Below, piece after piece: positions 24,573-33,098 of a stretch of 64,000 nt of DNA. The stretch is from Actinomadura graeca (GTDB lineage Bacteria; Actinomycetota; Actinomycetes; Streptosporangiales; Streptosporangiaceae). Each line of letters begins with the position of its first letter. Position 1 is the stretch's first letter. The stretch lies in the NCBI RefSeq assembly GCF_019175365.1, contig NZ_CP059572.1:1922001-1986000 (forward strand). The letters are read 5' to 3'. The position numbers and the translations under genes are program-made. The notes beneath the pieces were generated by a model. The model saw nothing but the letters and a program-made list of their open reading frames with translations, did not search any database and was not told where the DNA came from.

Positions 24573-26135
24573 GTGACAGGCAGACGATGGGCCGCAGCGT
24601 GCGGCGTCCTCGCGGCGGCGGCCGCGCTCGGCGCGGCGGAGCTGGTGGCGGGCGCGCTCGGCCGGGCGGGGTCCTCGCCGCCGCTCGCCGTGGGGGCGGC
24701 CTTCATCGACCTGACGCCGGTGTGGCTGAAGGACTTCGCGATCCGGCGGTTCGGTGACGACGACAAGACCGCCCTGCTGATCGGGCTCGGCGCCGGGATC
24801 ACCGTCGCGGCGCTCGGGGTCGGCCTTCTCGCGCGGCGCAGGCCGCGTTGGGGTCTCGCCGCGATGGCGGCGTTCGGGCTGGTCGGCGTAACCGCGGCGT
24901 TGACGCGGCCTGCGGCGGGTCTCATGGACGCGGTCCCCGCCATCGTCGGCGCGGTCGCGGGCACGGCCGCTCTGGCGCTCCTCATCCGCGCCGCGCGGCG
25001 CCCCGCCCGATCCGACGGCCCGCGACCTGACAAGACGCAGCCCGACGACCCGCAGAACGACGCCGCCGACGACGGACGGCGGCGGATGCTGCTGATCGGC
25101 GCGGGCGTCCTGGGCGCGGCGGCGGCGGGCGGGGTCGCGGGACGGCTCCTGCTGCGCCGCGAGGACGTCTCGGCGGCGCGGGCGGAGGTGCGGCTGCCCG
25201 CCCCGGCCAGCCCGGCGACGGACGTCCCGCCCGGGGCGCAGGTGCGGATCCCCGGGATGACGGCGTTCCGGACGCCCAACCGGGACTTCTACCGCGTCGA
25301 CACCGCGCTCACGCTGCCGCAGGTCGATCCGCGCGCCTGGACGCTGCGGATCCACGGGATGGTGGACCGGCCCGTCGAGCTGACGTTCGAGGAGCTGCTG
25401 GCACAGCCGCTCGCGGAGCGCGACATCACGCTGGCGTGCGTGTCGAACCAGGTCGGCGGGGACCTGGCCGGGAACGCCCGCTGGCTCGGCACGCCGCTGG
25501 CGGCGCTGCTGCGCCGGGCGGGCGTGCGGGCCGGGGCCGACCAGATCCTGTCCCGGTCGGCGGACGGCATGACGCTGTCGACGCCCCTGGCGGCCGTGCT
25601 CGACGGACGGGACGCCCTGCTCGCCGTCGGCATGAACGGCGAGCCGCTGCCGGTCGCGCACGGCTTCCCGGCGCGGCTGGTCGTCCCCGGCCTGTACGGG
25701 TACGTCTCGGCGACCAAGTGGGTCGTCGATCTCAAGGTCACCCGCTTCGCCGCCGACCGGGCGTACTGGACGCGGCGCGGCTACGCGGAGCGGGCGCCGG
25801 TCAAGACCTTCTCGCGGATCGACGTGCCGAAGCCGCTGGCGCGCGTCCGGGCCGGGCGCGTCGCGGTCGCCGGGACCGCCTGGGCCCAGCACCGCGGCGT
25901 CGACGCCGTCGAGTGGCAGGTCGACGACGGCCCCTGGCGGCAGGCGCGGCTGGCGCCCGTGCCGGGCCTGGACACCTGGCGGCAGTGGGTCGCCGAGTGG
26001 GACGCCACCCCCGGCTCCCACACCCTGCGCGTCCGCGCCACCGACGGGACGGGCGCGACGCAGCCCGCGGACCGCGTCCCGCCCTTCCCCGACGGGGCCA
26101 CCGGCCGGCATTCGGTGGTGGTCACCGTGACCTGA
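24573..26135 (+). CDS. Membrane-anchored sulfite-oxidase-family molybdoenzyme
   Basis: About 520 aa. Several N-terminal membrane helices (roughly the first 150 residues, plus RMLLIGAGVLGAAAAGGVAGRLLL) are followed by an extracytoplasmic molybdopterin domain. The domain contains DFYRVDTALTLPQVDPRAW and ITLACVSNQVGGDLAGNARW, with Cys as the Mo ligand, and VPGLYGYVSATKWV. A C-terminal Ig-like Mo-co dimerisation domain follows (VAGTAWAQHRGVDAVEWQVDDGPW). The start is uncertain: GTG at 24573 gives a clean signal-anchor, while the frame is open to 24450 without a good ribosome site. Such proteins often precede a fasciclin lipoprotein, as here. The electron acceptor is unknown. Confidence 0.85.
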   Translation: MTGRRWAAACGVLAAAAALGAAELVAGALGRAGSSPPLAVGAAFIDLTPVWLKDFAIRRFGDDDKTALLIGLGAGITVAALGVGLLARRRPRWGLAAMAAFGLVGVTAALTRPAAGLMDAVPAIVGAVAGTAALALLIRAARRPARSDGPRPDKTQPDDPQNDAADDGRRRMLLIGAGVLGAAAAGGVAGRLLLRREDVSAARAEVRLPAPASPATDVPPGAQVRIPGMTAFRTPNRDFYRVDTALTLPQVDPRAWTLRIHGMVDRPVELTFEELLAQPLAERDITLACVSNQVGGDLAGNARWLGTPLAALLRRAGVRAGADQILSRSADGMTLSTPLAAVLDGRDALLAVGMNGEPLPVAHGFPARLVVPGLYGYVSATKWVVDLKVTRFAADRAYWTRRGYAERAPVKTFSRIDVPKPLARVRAGRVAVAGTAWAQHRGVDAVEWQVDDGPWRQARLAPVPGLDTWRQWVAEWDATPGSHTLRVRATDGTGATQPADRVPPFPDGATGRHSVVVTVT

Positions 26136-26183
26136 CCGCGCGCGCACATCGTCCTGAAAGTCCCACCCAGAGGAGGAACCCAC

Positions 26184-26816
26184 ATGTACCGCAACCGCAT
26201 CGCCGCCGGCGTCCTGACCGCGGCGGCCCTGACCGCCGCGCTCACCGCCTGCTCCGGAGACGGCGACGGAGACGGCAACGCCGCCGGGGCGCCGCCGGCC
26301 ACGGCCGCCCAGACGCCGGCCGCCGCCTCGCCGGAGGCGGGCAAGCCGTTCGGCCCCGCCTGCTCGGCGGTCCCCGCCACGGGCAAGGGCAGCTTCACCG
26401 GCATGGCCACCGACCCCGTCGCCACCGCCGCGTCCAACAACCCGGCGCTGTCGACGCTGGTGACGGCCGTGAAGAAGGCGGGCCTGGTCGACACGCTCAA
26501 CTCGGCGAAGGACGTCACCGTGTTCGCGCCGACCAACCAGGCGTTCGAGAAGATCCCGAAGGCCACCCTGGCGAAGGTCCTCGCCGACAAGAAGACGCTG
26601 ACGGCCATCCTCACCTATCACGTCGTCGGGGAGCGGGTCGCGCCGAGCGGCCTGGCGTCCAACAGCTTCAAGACGCTCCAGGGCGGCATGGTCACCACCA
26701 GCGGCTCCGGTGAGAGCTTCAAGGTGGGCGACGAGGCGAGCGTCGTCTGCGGGAACGTGCAGACCGCCAACGCCACCGTGTACATCATCGACACCGTGCT
26801 GATGCCGCCGAAGTAG
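26184..26816 (+). CDS. Fasciclin-domain lipoprotein (MPT70/MPT83-like)
   Basis: A 210-aa secreted lipoprotein with signal peptide and lipobox LTAC (Cys about 23). A low-complexity Gly/Ala/Pro linker follows, then one FAS1 domain (NPALSTLVTAVKKAGLVDTL, VTVFAPTNQAFEKIP, ILTYHVVGERV, ATVYIIDTVLMPP). AGGAGG precedes the ATG at normal distance. It lies 48 bp after the sulfite-oxidase-like gene on the same strand and is probably cotranscribed. FAS1 domains mediate adhesion or protein contact at the cell surface; here it may anchor or stabilise the molybdoenzyme. Confidence 0.92.
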   Translation: MYRNRIAAGVLTAAALTAALTACSGDGDGDGNAAGAPPATAAQTPAAASPEAGKPFGPACSAVPATGKGSFTGMATDPVATAASNNPALSTLVTAVKKAGLVDTLNSAKDVTVFAPTNQAFEKIPKATLAKVLADKKTLTAILTYHVVGERVAPSGLASNSFKTLQGGMVTTSGSGESFKVGDEASVVCGNVQTANATVYIIDTVLMPPK

Positions 26817-26840
26817 GGCGGCGGGGCGCGTCCCCGAACG

Positions 26841-26877
26841 GGGCGGCCGGGCGCGGAGGACCGCCGCCCGGCCGCCC
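26841..26877 (+). terminator. Terminator after the fasciclin gene
   Basis: A perfect 12-bp stem (26841-26852 with 26866-26877). It extends by four inner pairs with one bulge, 24 bp after the fasciclin stop, and separates this operon from the formate dehydrogenase gene. Confidence 0.7.
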
Positions 26878-26979
26878 GCCAGATGGACACGTCACCGCGC
26901 GCTCGTTCCCGGTGTTTCGCCGTCCGCCGGCCGGGTAGAAGGCGGCCGTCCGCGGGGCGACGTGGCGAAAGGCGGTGAC

Positions 26980-29900
26980 GTGGGCGTTCGCAGCTGGATC
27001 GGATCCTGGCCCGTCTACCGCCAGTTCACCGGCGGCGACCCGCTGGGCCGCGGCGCCGCCGCCAAGAGCGCGGGCACCGGGCGGCTGACCGCCCGGGTGA
27101 GCACCGCCGACCGGGTCGTCAAATCCGTGTGCCCGTACTGCGCGGTCGGCTGCGGCCAGGACGTCTACGTCAAGGACGGGCGGGTCACGCAGATCGAGGG
27201 CGACCCGGACTCGCCCGTGAGCCGGGGGCGGCTGTGCCCGAAGGGATCGGCGAGCCTCCAGCTGACCACCGGGTCCGCCCGCGAGCACGAGGTGCTCTAC
27301 CGGCGCCCGCACGGCACGGAGTGGGAGCGCCTCGACCTCGACACCGCCATGCACATGATCGCCGACAGGGTGATCGCGGCCCGGCGGGACGGCTGGCAGT
27401 GGGACGAGGACGGCACGCGGGTGCGGCGCACGCTGGGTCTGGCGAGCCTCGGCGGGGCCACGCTCGACAACGAGGAGAACTACCTCATCAAGAAGCTGTT
27501 CACCGCGCTCGGCGCCGTGCAGATCGAGAACCAGGCCCGCATTTGACACTCCTCCACCGTTCCCGGTCTGGGAACCTCGTTCGGACGCGGCGGCGCGACC
27601 ACCTTCCAGCAGGATCTGCCCAACGCGGACTGCATCGTCATCCAGGGCTCGAACATGGCCGAGTGCCATCCCGTCGGGTTCCAGTGGGTGATGGAGGCGA
27701 AGGCGCGCGGCGCGAAGCTCGTCCACGTCGACCCGCGGTTCACCCGGACCAGCGCGGTCGCGGACGTGCACGTCCCGCTGCGCGCGGGAAGTGACATCGC
27801 GTTCCTCGGCGGGATCATCAACCATGTCCTGACGAACGAGAAGTACTTCCGGGACTACGTGGTCGCCTACACCAACGCCCCGATGATCCTGTCCGAGGAC
27901 TTCCGCGACACCGAGGACCTCGACGGCGTCTTCTCCGGGCTGGACCCGGAGTCGCGCAGCTACGACAACCAGAGCTGGCAGTACGAGGGCATGGAGATGC
28001 AGTCGGCGGCCGGCGAGCGGGACATGGAGTACGAGGAGCGCACCGAGGCCGTCTCGGAGGCGGCGCGCGGCGAGGCGCACGGGTCCGGCGGCGCGGCGAT
28101 CGGCGAGGGCGAACCGGAGCGCGACCTGACGCTGGAACACCCCCGGTGCGTGTTCCAGGTGCTCAAGCGGCACTTCGCGCGGTACACGCCGGAGATGGTG
28201 GAGCGGATCTGCGGCGTCCCGCGCGAGCGGTTCCTCCAGGTGTGCGACCTGGTCAGCGAGAACTCCGGCCGCGACCGGACGACCGCGTTCGCGTACGCGG
28301 TCGGCTGGACGCAGCACACGGTCGGCGTCCAGTACATCCGGACGGCGGCGATCCTGCAGACCCTGCTCGGCAACATCGGGCGTCCCGGCGGCGGGATCCT
28401 CGCGCTGCGCGGGCACGCCTCCATCCAGGGCTCGACCGACATCCCGACGCTGTTCAACCTGCTCCCCGGCTATATCCCGATGCCGCACGCGCACACCAAC
28501 GAGAACCTTGACGCGTTCATCGAGGCGGAGGCCACGCGCAAGGGGTTCTGGGGCGACATGCGCTCCTACTTCGTCAGCCTGCTGAAGGCGTACTGGGGGG
28601 ACGCGGCGACGGCCGGCAACGACTTCTGCTTCGACTACCTGCCGCGGCTGACCGGCTCGCACAGCACGTACGAGACGGCGATGGCGCAGATCGACGGCGT
28701 CTGCAAGGGCTACTTCCTGATGGGCGAGAACCCCGCGGTCGGGTCGGCCGACGCCAAGGTCCAGCGGCTCGGGATGGCGAACCTGGACTGGCTGGTCGTC
28801 CGCGACTTCTCGCTGATCGAGTCCGCGACCTGGTGGAAGGACGGGCCGGAGATCGAGTCCGGCGAGATGCGCACCGAGGACATCGGCACCGAGGTGTTCT
28901 TCCTGCCCGCCGCCGCGCACACCGAGAAGGACGGCAGCTTCACCAACACGCAGCGGATGCTCCAGTGGCACCACCAGGCGGTCGAGCCCGCCGGGGACGT
29001 CCGCTCCGACCTGTGGTTCACCTACCACCTGGGCCGGATCATCCGGGAGCGCCTCGCGGGGTCGGCGGACGAGATGGACCGTCCCGTCCTCGACCTCACC
29101 TGGGACTATCCGACGAAGGGCCGCCTGGCGGAGCCGGACGCGGAGGCGGTCCTCGCCGAGATCAACGGGCGCGGCGCCGACGGGGAGCCGATCGCGTCGT
29201 ACACGCAGCTGAAGCCGGACGGGTCCACCACGTGCGGCTGCTGGATCTACGCCGGCGTCTACGCGGACGGCGTCAACCAGGCCGCCCGCCGCAAACCCGG
29301 CCGCGACCAGAGCTGGGTGGCGCCCGAGTGGGGCTGGGCGTGGCCCGCGAACCGCCGCGTCCTGTACAACCGCGCGTCCGCCGACCCCGAGGGCAGGCCG
29401 TGGAGCGAACGCAAGGCGCTCGTCTGGTGGGACGCGGAGAAGGGCACGTGGACGGGCCACGACGTGCCCGACTTCATCGCCGACCGGCCGCCCGGCCACA
29501 GGCCGCCGCCCGACGCCGAGGGCCCGGACGCGCTCGCCGGGGACGACCCGTTCATCATGCAGGCCGACGGCAAGGCGTGGCTGTACGTCCCGGCGGGCCT
29601 GATGGACGGGCCGCTGCCCGCGCACTACGAGCCGCAGGAGTCGCCGTTCACCAACCCGCTGTACGGGCAGCAGCGCAACCCCGTCCGGCACCTGCTGCCG
29701 CCGCATCCCGACAACCTCTACGCGCCGAGCGGGGACGCGCCCGGCGCGGACGTCTTCCCGTACGCGGCGACGACGTACCGGCTGACCGAGCACCACACGG
29801 CGGGCGGCATGTCGCGCTGGCAGCCGTACCTGGCCGAGCTGCAACCCGAGTTCTTCTGCGAGGTCTCGCCGGAGCTGGCGGCCGAGCGGGGACTCGGCCA

Positions 29901-30231
29901 CGGCGGCTGGGCGACGATCATCGCCGCGCGGGGAGTGATCGAGGCGCGCGTCCTGGTCACCGGGCGGATCCCGCCGCTGACCGTGGACGGCCGGACGCTG
30001 CACCAGATCGGCCTGCCCTACCACTGGGGCCCGAACGGCTACAGCCGCGGCGACGCCGCCAACGAGCTGCTGCACCTCGCCCTGGACCCGAACACCCACA
30101 TCCAGGAGGCGAAGGCGATCGCCTGCGACATCCGCCCCGGCCGCCGCCCGCGGGGGCCGGCGGCCCTGGCGCTCGTCCGCGCGTACCGCGATCGCGCCGG
30201 GATCACCGACCGGACCGGCACGGAGCCATGA
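26980..30231 (+). CDS. fdhF: Selenocysteine-containing formate dehydrogenase catalytic subunit
   Basis: One gene of 1083 aa, read through an in-frame TGA at 27544-27546 as selenocysteine (about residue 189). Both sides are one continuous family sequence: ...GAVQIENQARI-Sec-HSSTVPGLGTSFGRGGATTFQQ. The N-terminus binds one 4Fe-4S cluster (CPYCAVGC, C51/C54/C58, and C86 in RGRLCPKG). The molybdopterin domains follow (GSNMAECHPVGFQWV, VDPRFTRTSAVAD, MGENPAVGSADA, and a C-terminal molydopterin-dinucleotide-binding barrel). It should oxidise formate to CO2 with a bis-MGD Mo or W cofactor. GTG at 26980 is preferred (AAAGG 7 bases upstream); GTG at 26962 is possible. No Tat signal is seen, so it is probably cytoplasmic. 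No electron-transfer subunit is adjacent. The selABD operon lies convergent just downstream. Confidence 0.93.
27559..27575 (+). promoter_or_regulatory. SECIS-like hairpin
   Basis: GTTCCC (27559-27564) pairs with GGGAAC (27570-27575) around loop GGTCT. The loop begins 18 bases after the TGA. The GGTCT apical loop matches the SelB-contacting loop of the E. coli fdhF SECIS as remembered. This supports Sec insertion rather than termination. Confidence 0.75.
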
Positions 30232-30245
30232 CGCCCGGCGGAGCC

Positions 30246-30275
30246 GACGCTCAGCGGAGCCTGACGCTCAGCGGA
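30246..30275. repeat. 13-bp direct repeat at the fdhF/selD junction
   Basis: GACGCTCAGCGGA occurs at 30246-30258 and 30263-30275, with the second copy spanning the selD stop. It is a local duplication in the 36-bp gap between convergent genes. No hairpin terminator is evident here. Confidence 0.6.
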
Positions 30276-31281
30276 TGACGAGTGCGTGCTCCCCGGCGGG
30301 GACCAGCTCGCCGATGACGGGGGCGCCGGGGATCTCCCCGGCGATGAGCAGGCCGCCGGAGGTCTGGGCGTCGGCGAGCAGGAGGCGGGTGTCCTCGTCC
30401 GCGCCGCCGAAGTCGGTGTGCGGGGCGACCCAGCCGAGGTTGCGGCGGGTCCCGCCGCTGATGTACCCGGCGGCGGCGGACTCGCGGGCGCCGTCGAGGT
30501 AGGGGACGGCGTCGGCGTCGACGACGGCGGTCACCCCGGACGCGCGCGCCAGCTTGTACAGGTGCCCGAGCAGCCCGAACCCGGTCACGTCGGTGGCGCA
30601 GACGGCGCCCGCGTCGAGCGCGGCGGCGGACGCCTCCCGGTTCAGCGCGACCATCGTGGCGACGGCGTGCTCGAACACCTCACCGGTCGACTTGTGCCGG
30701 TTGTTCAGGACGCCGACGCCGAGCGGCTTGGTCAGCGTCAGCGGCATCCCGGGGCGGCCCCGGTCGTTGCGGAGCAGCAGCTCGGGATCGGCGACGCCGG
30801 TGACGGCCATCCCGTACTTGGGCTCCACGTCGTCGACGCTGTGGCCGCCGCCGACATGGCAGCCGGCCTCCGTCGCGACGTGCAGGCCGCCGCGCAGGAC
30901 CTCGCGCGCCAGCTCGAACGGGAGGACGTCGCGGGGCCAGGCCAGCAGGTTGACGGCGACGAGCGGGCGGCCGCCGACCGCGTACACGTCCGACAGCGCG
31001 TTCGCGGCGGCGATGCGGCCCCAGTCGTACGGGTCGTCCACGACGGGGGTGAAGAAGTCGGCGGTGGCGACGGCGGCCATCCCGTCGGCGGCGCCGGGCA
31101 GCCGGACCACGGCGGCGTCGTCGCCGGTGTCCAGCCCGATGAGCAGCTCGGCGTTGCCCGCGGGGGATCCGGGCCCGGTGAGGCCGCTCACCACCTCCTC
31201 CAGCTCGCCGGGCGGGATCTTGCAGGCGCAGCCGCCGCCGTGCGCGTACTGGGTCAGCCTCTGTCGCTCGATGGTCGTCAT
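30268..31281 (-). CDS. selD: Selenide, water dikinase
   Basis: A 337-aa enzyme making selenophosphate from selenide and ATP for Sec-tRNA synthesis. The N-terminal active-site loop HGGGCACKIPP has Cys in the position that is Cys or Sec in homologues, followed by the essential Lys. TGDDAAVV, ANALSDVYAVGG, GGHSVDDVEPKYG and LADAQTSGGLL are family motifs. Its ATG overlaps the selB stop (ATGA), so it is the last gene of selA-selB-selD. The operon faces the Sec-dependent formate dehydrogenase. Confidence 0.96.
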   Translation of the reverse strand: MTTIERQRLTQYAHGGGCACKIPPGELEEVVSGLTGPGSPAGNAELLIGLDTGDDAAVVRLPGAADGMAAVATADFFTPVVDDPYDWGRIAAANALSDVYAVGGRPLVAVNLLAWPRDVLPFELAREVLRGGLHVATEAGCHVGGGHSVDDVEPKYGMAVTGVADPELLLRNDRGRPGMPLTLTKPLGVGVLNNRHKSTGEVFEHAVATMVALNREASAAALDAGAVCATDVTGFGLLGHLYKLARASGVTAVVDADAVPYLDGARESAAAGYISGGTRRNLGWVAPHTDFGGADEDTRLLLADAQTSGGLLIAGEIPGAPVIGELVPAGEHALVIR

Positions 31282-33098
31282 GATGTCCCTTCGGTGTGCA
31301 CGCGGCAGCGCCGCCGGAGGTCGTCCACCCGGACGGTGTACCCGCGCGCGTCGAGATGCTCCATCAGCGGCACCGCGACGCGACGAGTGGTCCCCAGCGC
31401 GCGGCGAGCGTCGCTGAGCGTGAACGGCGCGCCGAGCGCGGCGAGCGTTTCGGCGGCCCGCTCGTCGTCGCCGGGCAGCAGGACGATCCCGTCGGCGAGC
31501 CTCAGCAGCGCGCCCGCGGCAGCGGCGGCGGCGAGCAGCCGGGGGGTGAGGCCGAGCTCGGCGAGGCGTCCCGCCTCGGGCGCGCGGAAGGGCGAGCGCT
31601 CCAGGTCGCGGCGGACGGCGTCGACGGCCTCCCGCACGCGCGGCGGCAGCTCGGGCGCGGTGGCGCGGCCGTAGATCCGGCCGCCGCGGCGCCGCAGCCC
31701 CGCCGCCGGCGCTCCCGCCGTCCCTCCCGATGGCCCGGCCGCGCCGGACACGAGCGCGTCGACGAGGGCCCGGTCCGGCAGGCCGAGCGCGTGGCGGGCG
31801 GCCTCGGCGGGCATCCCCGGGTCGGCCGGGTCGCGGGCGGCGTGCTCCTCGACGGCCGCGACGAGGCGGGCGCGCAGCTCCTCCCAGTGGCCGGGGTCGG
31901 CCAGCCAGTCCCCGGCGACGGGCTCGGACGGGACCGGGACGCCCATCGCCGCCAGCTCCGAGCGGCGGACGAGGCCGCGGCGGCGCAGCTCGTCCGCGCC
32001 GTCGGGGCGGCCGGTCATGGCGGCCAGCTCCGCGGCCCGCGCGGCGCGCGCGCCGCGCCGCGTGAACGGCTCGGGCCGGACGTCCAGCACGGTGACGCCC
32101 GCCGGGACGCGGTGCCGCCCGGGGTCGCGCAGCAGCGCGGCGTCGCCGACCCGCAGGGGCAGCGGCCGCGCCGCGGTCAGCCGCGCGGTGTCCTCGCCGA
32201 GCGGGCGGACGCGCACCGGCACGGCCGCCGTGCCCACGTGCAGCGTGAGCCGTTCCGGCAGGTCGCGCGCGGGGTCCCCGCGCAGCCGGACGTCGATCAC
32301 GTCGGCCGTGAGCCAGCGGCCCGGCGTCAGGAGGGCGTCGCCGCGGCGGATGCCGGCCGCCCCCCCGTGCAGGTTGACCGCGACGCGGGCGACGGCGCCC
32401 ACCGCGTCCCGGTCGTGCTTGAGGGCCTGGAGTCCCCGCACGCGGACGGGGCCGCCGCCCGCCGCGGGCGCCAGGCGGTCGCCGACGCGGATCGTCCCGG
32501 CGCCGAGCGTGCCGGTCACGACGGTGCCCCTGCCCTGGACGGTGAACACGCGGTCCACCCACAGCCGCACGTCCGCGTCCGGGTCGGGCGGGGGCAGCGC
32601 CCGGGTCAGCCGCCCGAGGGCCGCGCGCAGGTCGTCCATGCCCTGCCCGGTGGCCGCGCTCACCGTCACGTGCCCGGTCGCGCCGAGGGAGGTCGCGGCG
32701 AGGCGGGCGAGCGCGTCGTCGCGGACGCGGGCGGCGGCGCCCGGCTCGGCCAGGTCGGCGCGCGTCACCACGAGCAGCCCGTGCCGAACGCCGAGCGCGC
32801 CGAGCACCTCCAGGTGCTCCGACGACTGCCGCTGCCAGCCCTGGTCGGCCGCGACGGCGAACAGCACCGCGGGGACCGGCCCGACCCCCGCGAGCATGGT
32901 GCCGACGAGCCGCTCGTGCCCCGGCACGTCCACGAAGGCGACCTGCTCGCCGCCGAGGTCCGTCCAGGCGAAGCCGAGCTCGATCGTCAGGCCGCGGCGG
33001 CGCTCCTCCTCCAGCCGGTCGGGTTCCATGCCGGTCAGCGCGCGGACGAGCGTGGACTTGCCGTGGTCGACGTGACCGGCCGTGGCGAGGACGTGCAT
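31278..33098 (-). CDS. selB: Selenocysteine-specific elongation factor SelB
   Basis: A 606-aa translational GTPase that brings Sec-tRNA to UGA codons with a SECIS. The G domain motifs are at the start: GHVDHGKSTL (G1, residues 8-17), GLTIELGF (G2), DVPGHERLV (G3) and TRAD (G4). Beta-barrel domains follow, then C-terminal winged helices that bind the SECIS RNA (for example PFRAPEAGRLAELGL and FTLSDARRALGTTRRVAVPLMEHLD). The start overlaps the selA stop by one base (TGATG) and the stop overlaps selD. Length is close to the E. coli protein. Confidence 0.95.
   Translation of the reverse strand: MHVLATAGHVDHGKSTLVRALTGMEPDRLEEERRRGLTIELGFAWTDLGGEQVAFVDVPGHERLVGTMLAGVGPVPAVLFAVAADQGWQRQSSEHLEVLGALGVRHGLLVVTRADLAEPGAAARVRDDALARLAATSLGATGHVTVSAATGQGMDDLRAALGRLTRALPPPDPDADVRLWVDRVFTVQGRGTVVTGTLGAGTIRVGDRLAPAAGGGPVRVRGLQALKHDRDAVGAVARVAVNLHGGAAGIRRGDALLTPGRWLTADVIDVRLRGDPARDLPERLTLHVGTAAVPVRVRPLGEDTARLTAARPLPLRVGDAALLRDPGRHRVPAGVTVLDVRPEPFTRRGARAARAAELAAMTGRPDGADELRRRGLVRRSELAAMGVPVPSEPVAGDWLADPGHWEELRARLVAAVEEHAARDPADPGMPAEAARHALGLPDRALVDALVSGAAGPSGGTAGAPAAGLRRRGGRIYGRATAPELPPRVREAVDAVRRDLERSPFRAPEAGRLAELGLTPRLLAAAAAAGALLRLADGIVLLPGDDERAAETLAALGAPFTLSDARRALGTTRRVAVPLMEHLDARGYTVRVDDLRRRCRVHTEGTS

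Noticed and set aside
27544..27546. Stop codon splitting the formate dehydrogenase into two genes or a pseudogene
   Set aside because: Both halves are intact family sequence in the same frame, the TGA is at the Sec/Cys position, a SECIS-like hairpin follows and selABD is adjacent.
26785..30099. A 1104-codon open frame antisense to the formate dehydrogenase gene
   Set aside because: It is a GC-bias shadow: the composition is rich in Arg/Val/Gly/Pro/His with no recognisable domain, and the opposite strand is a clear enzyme.
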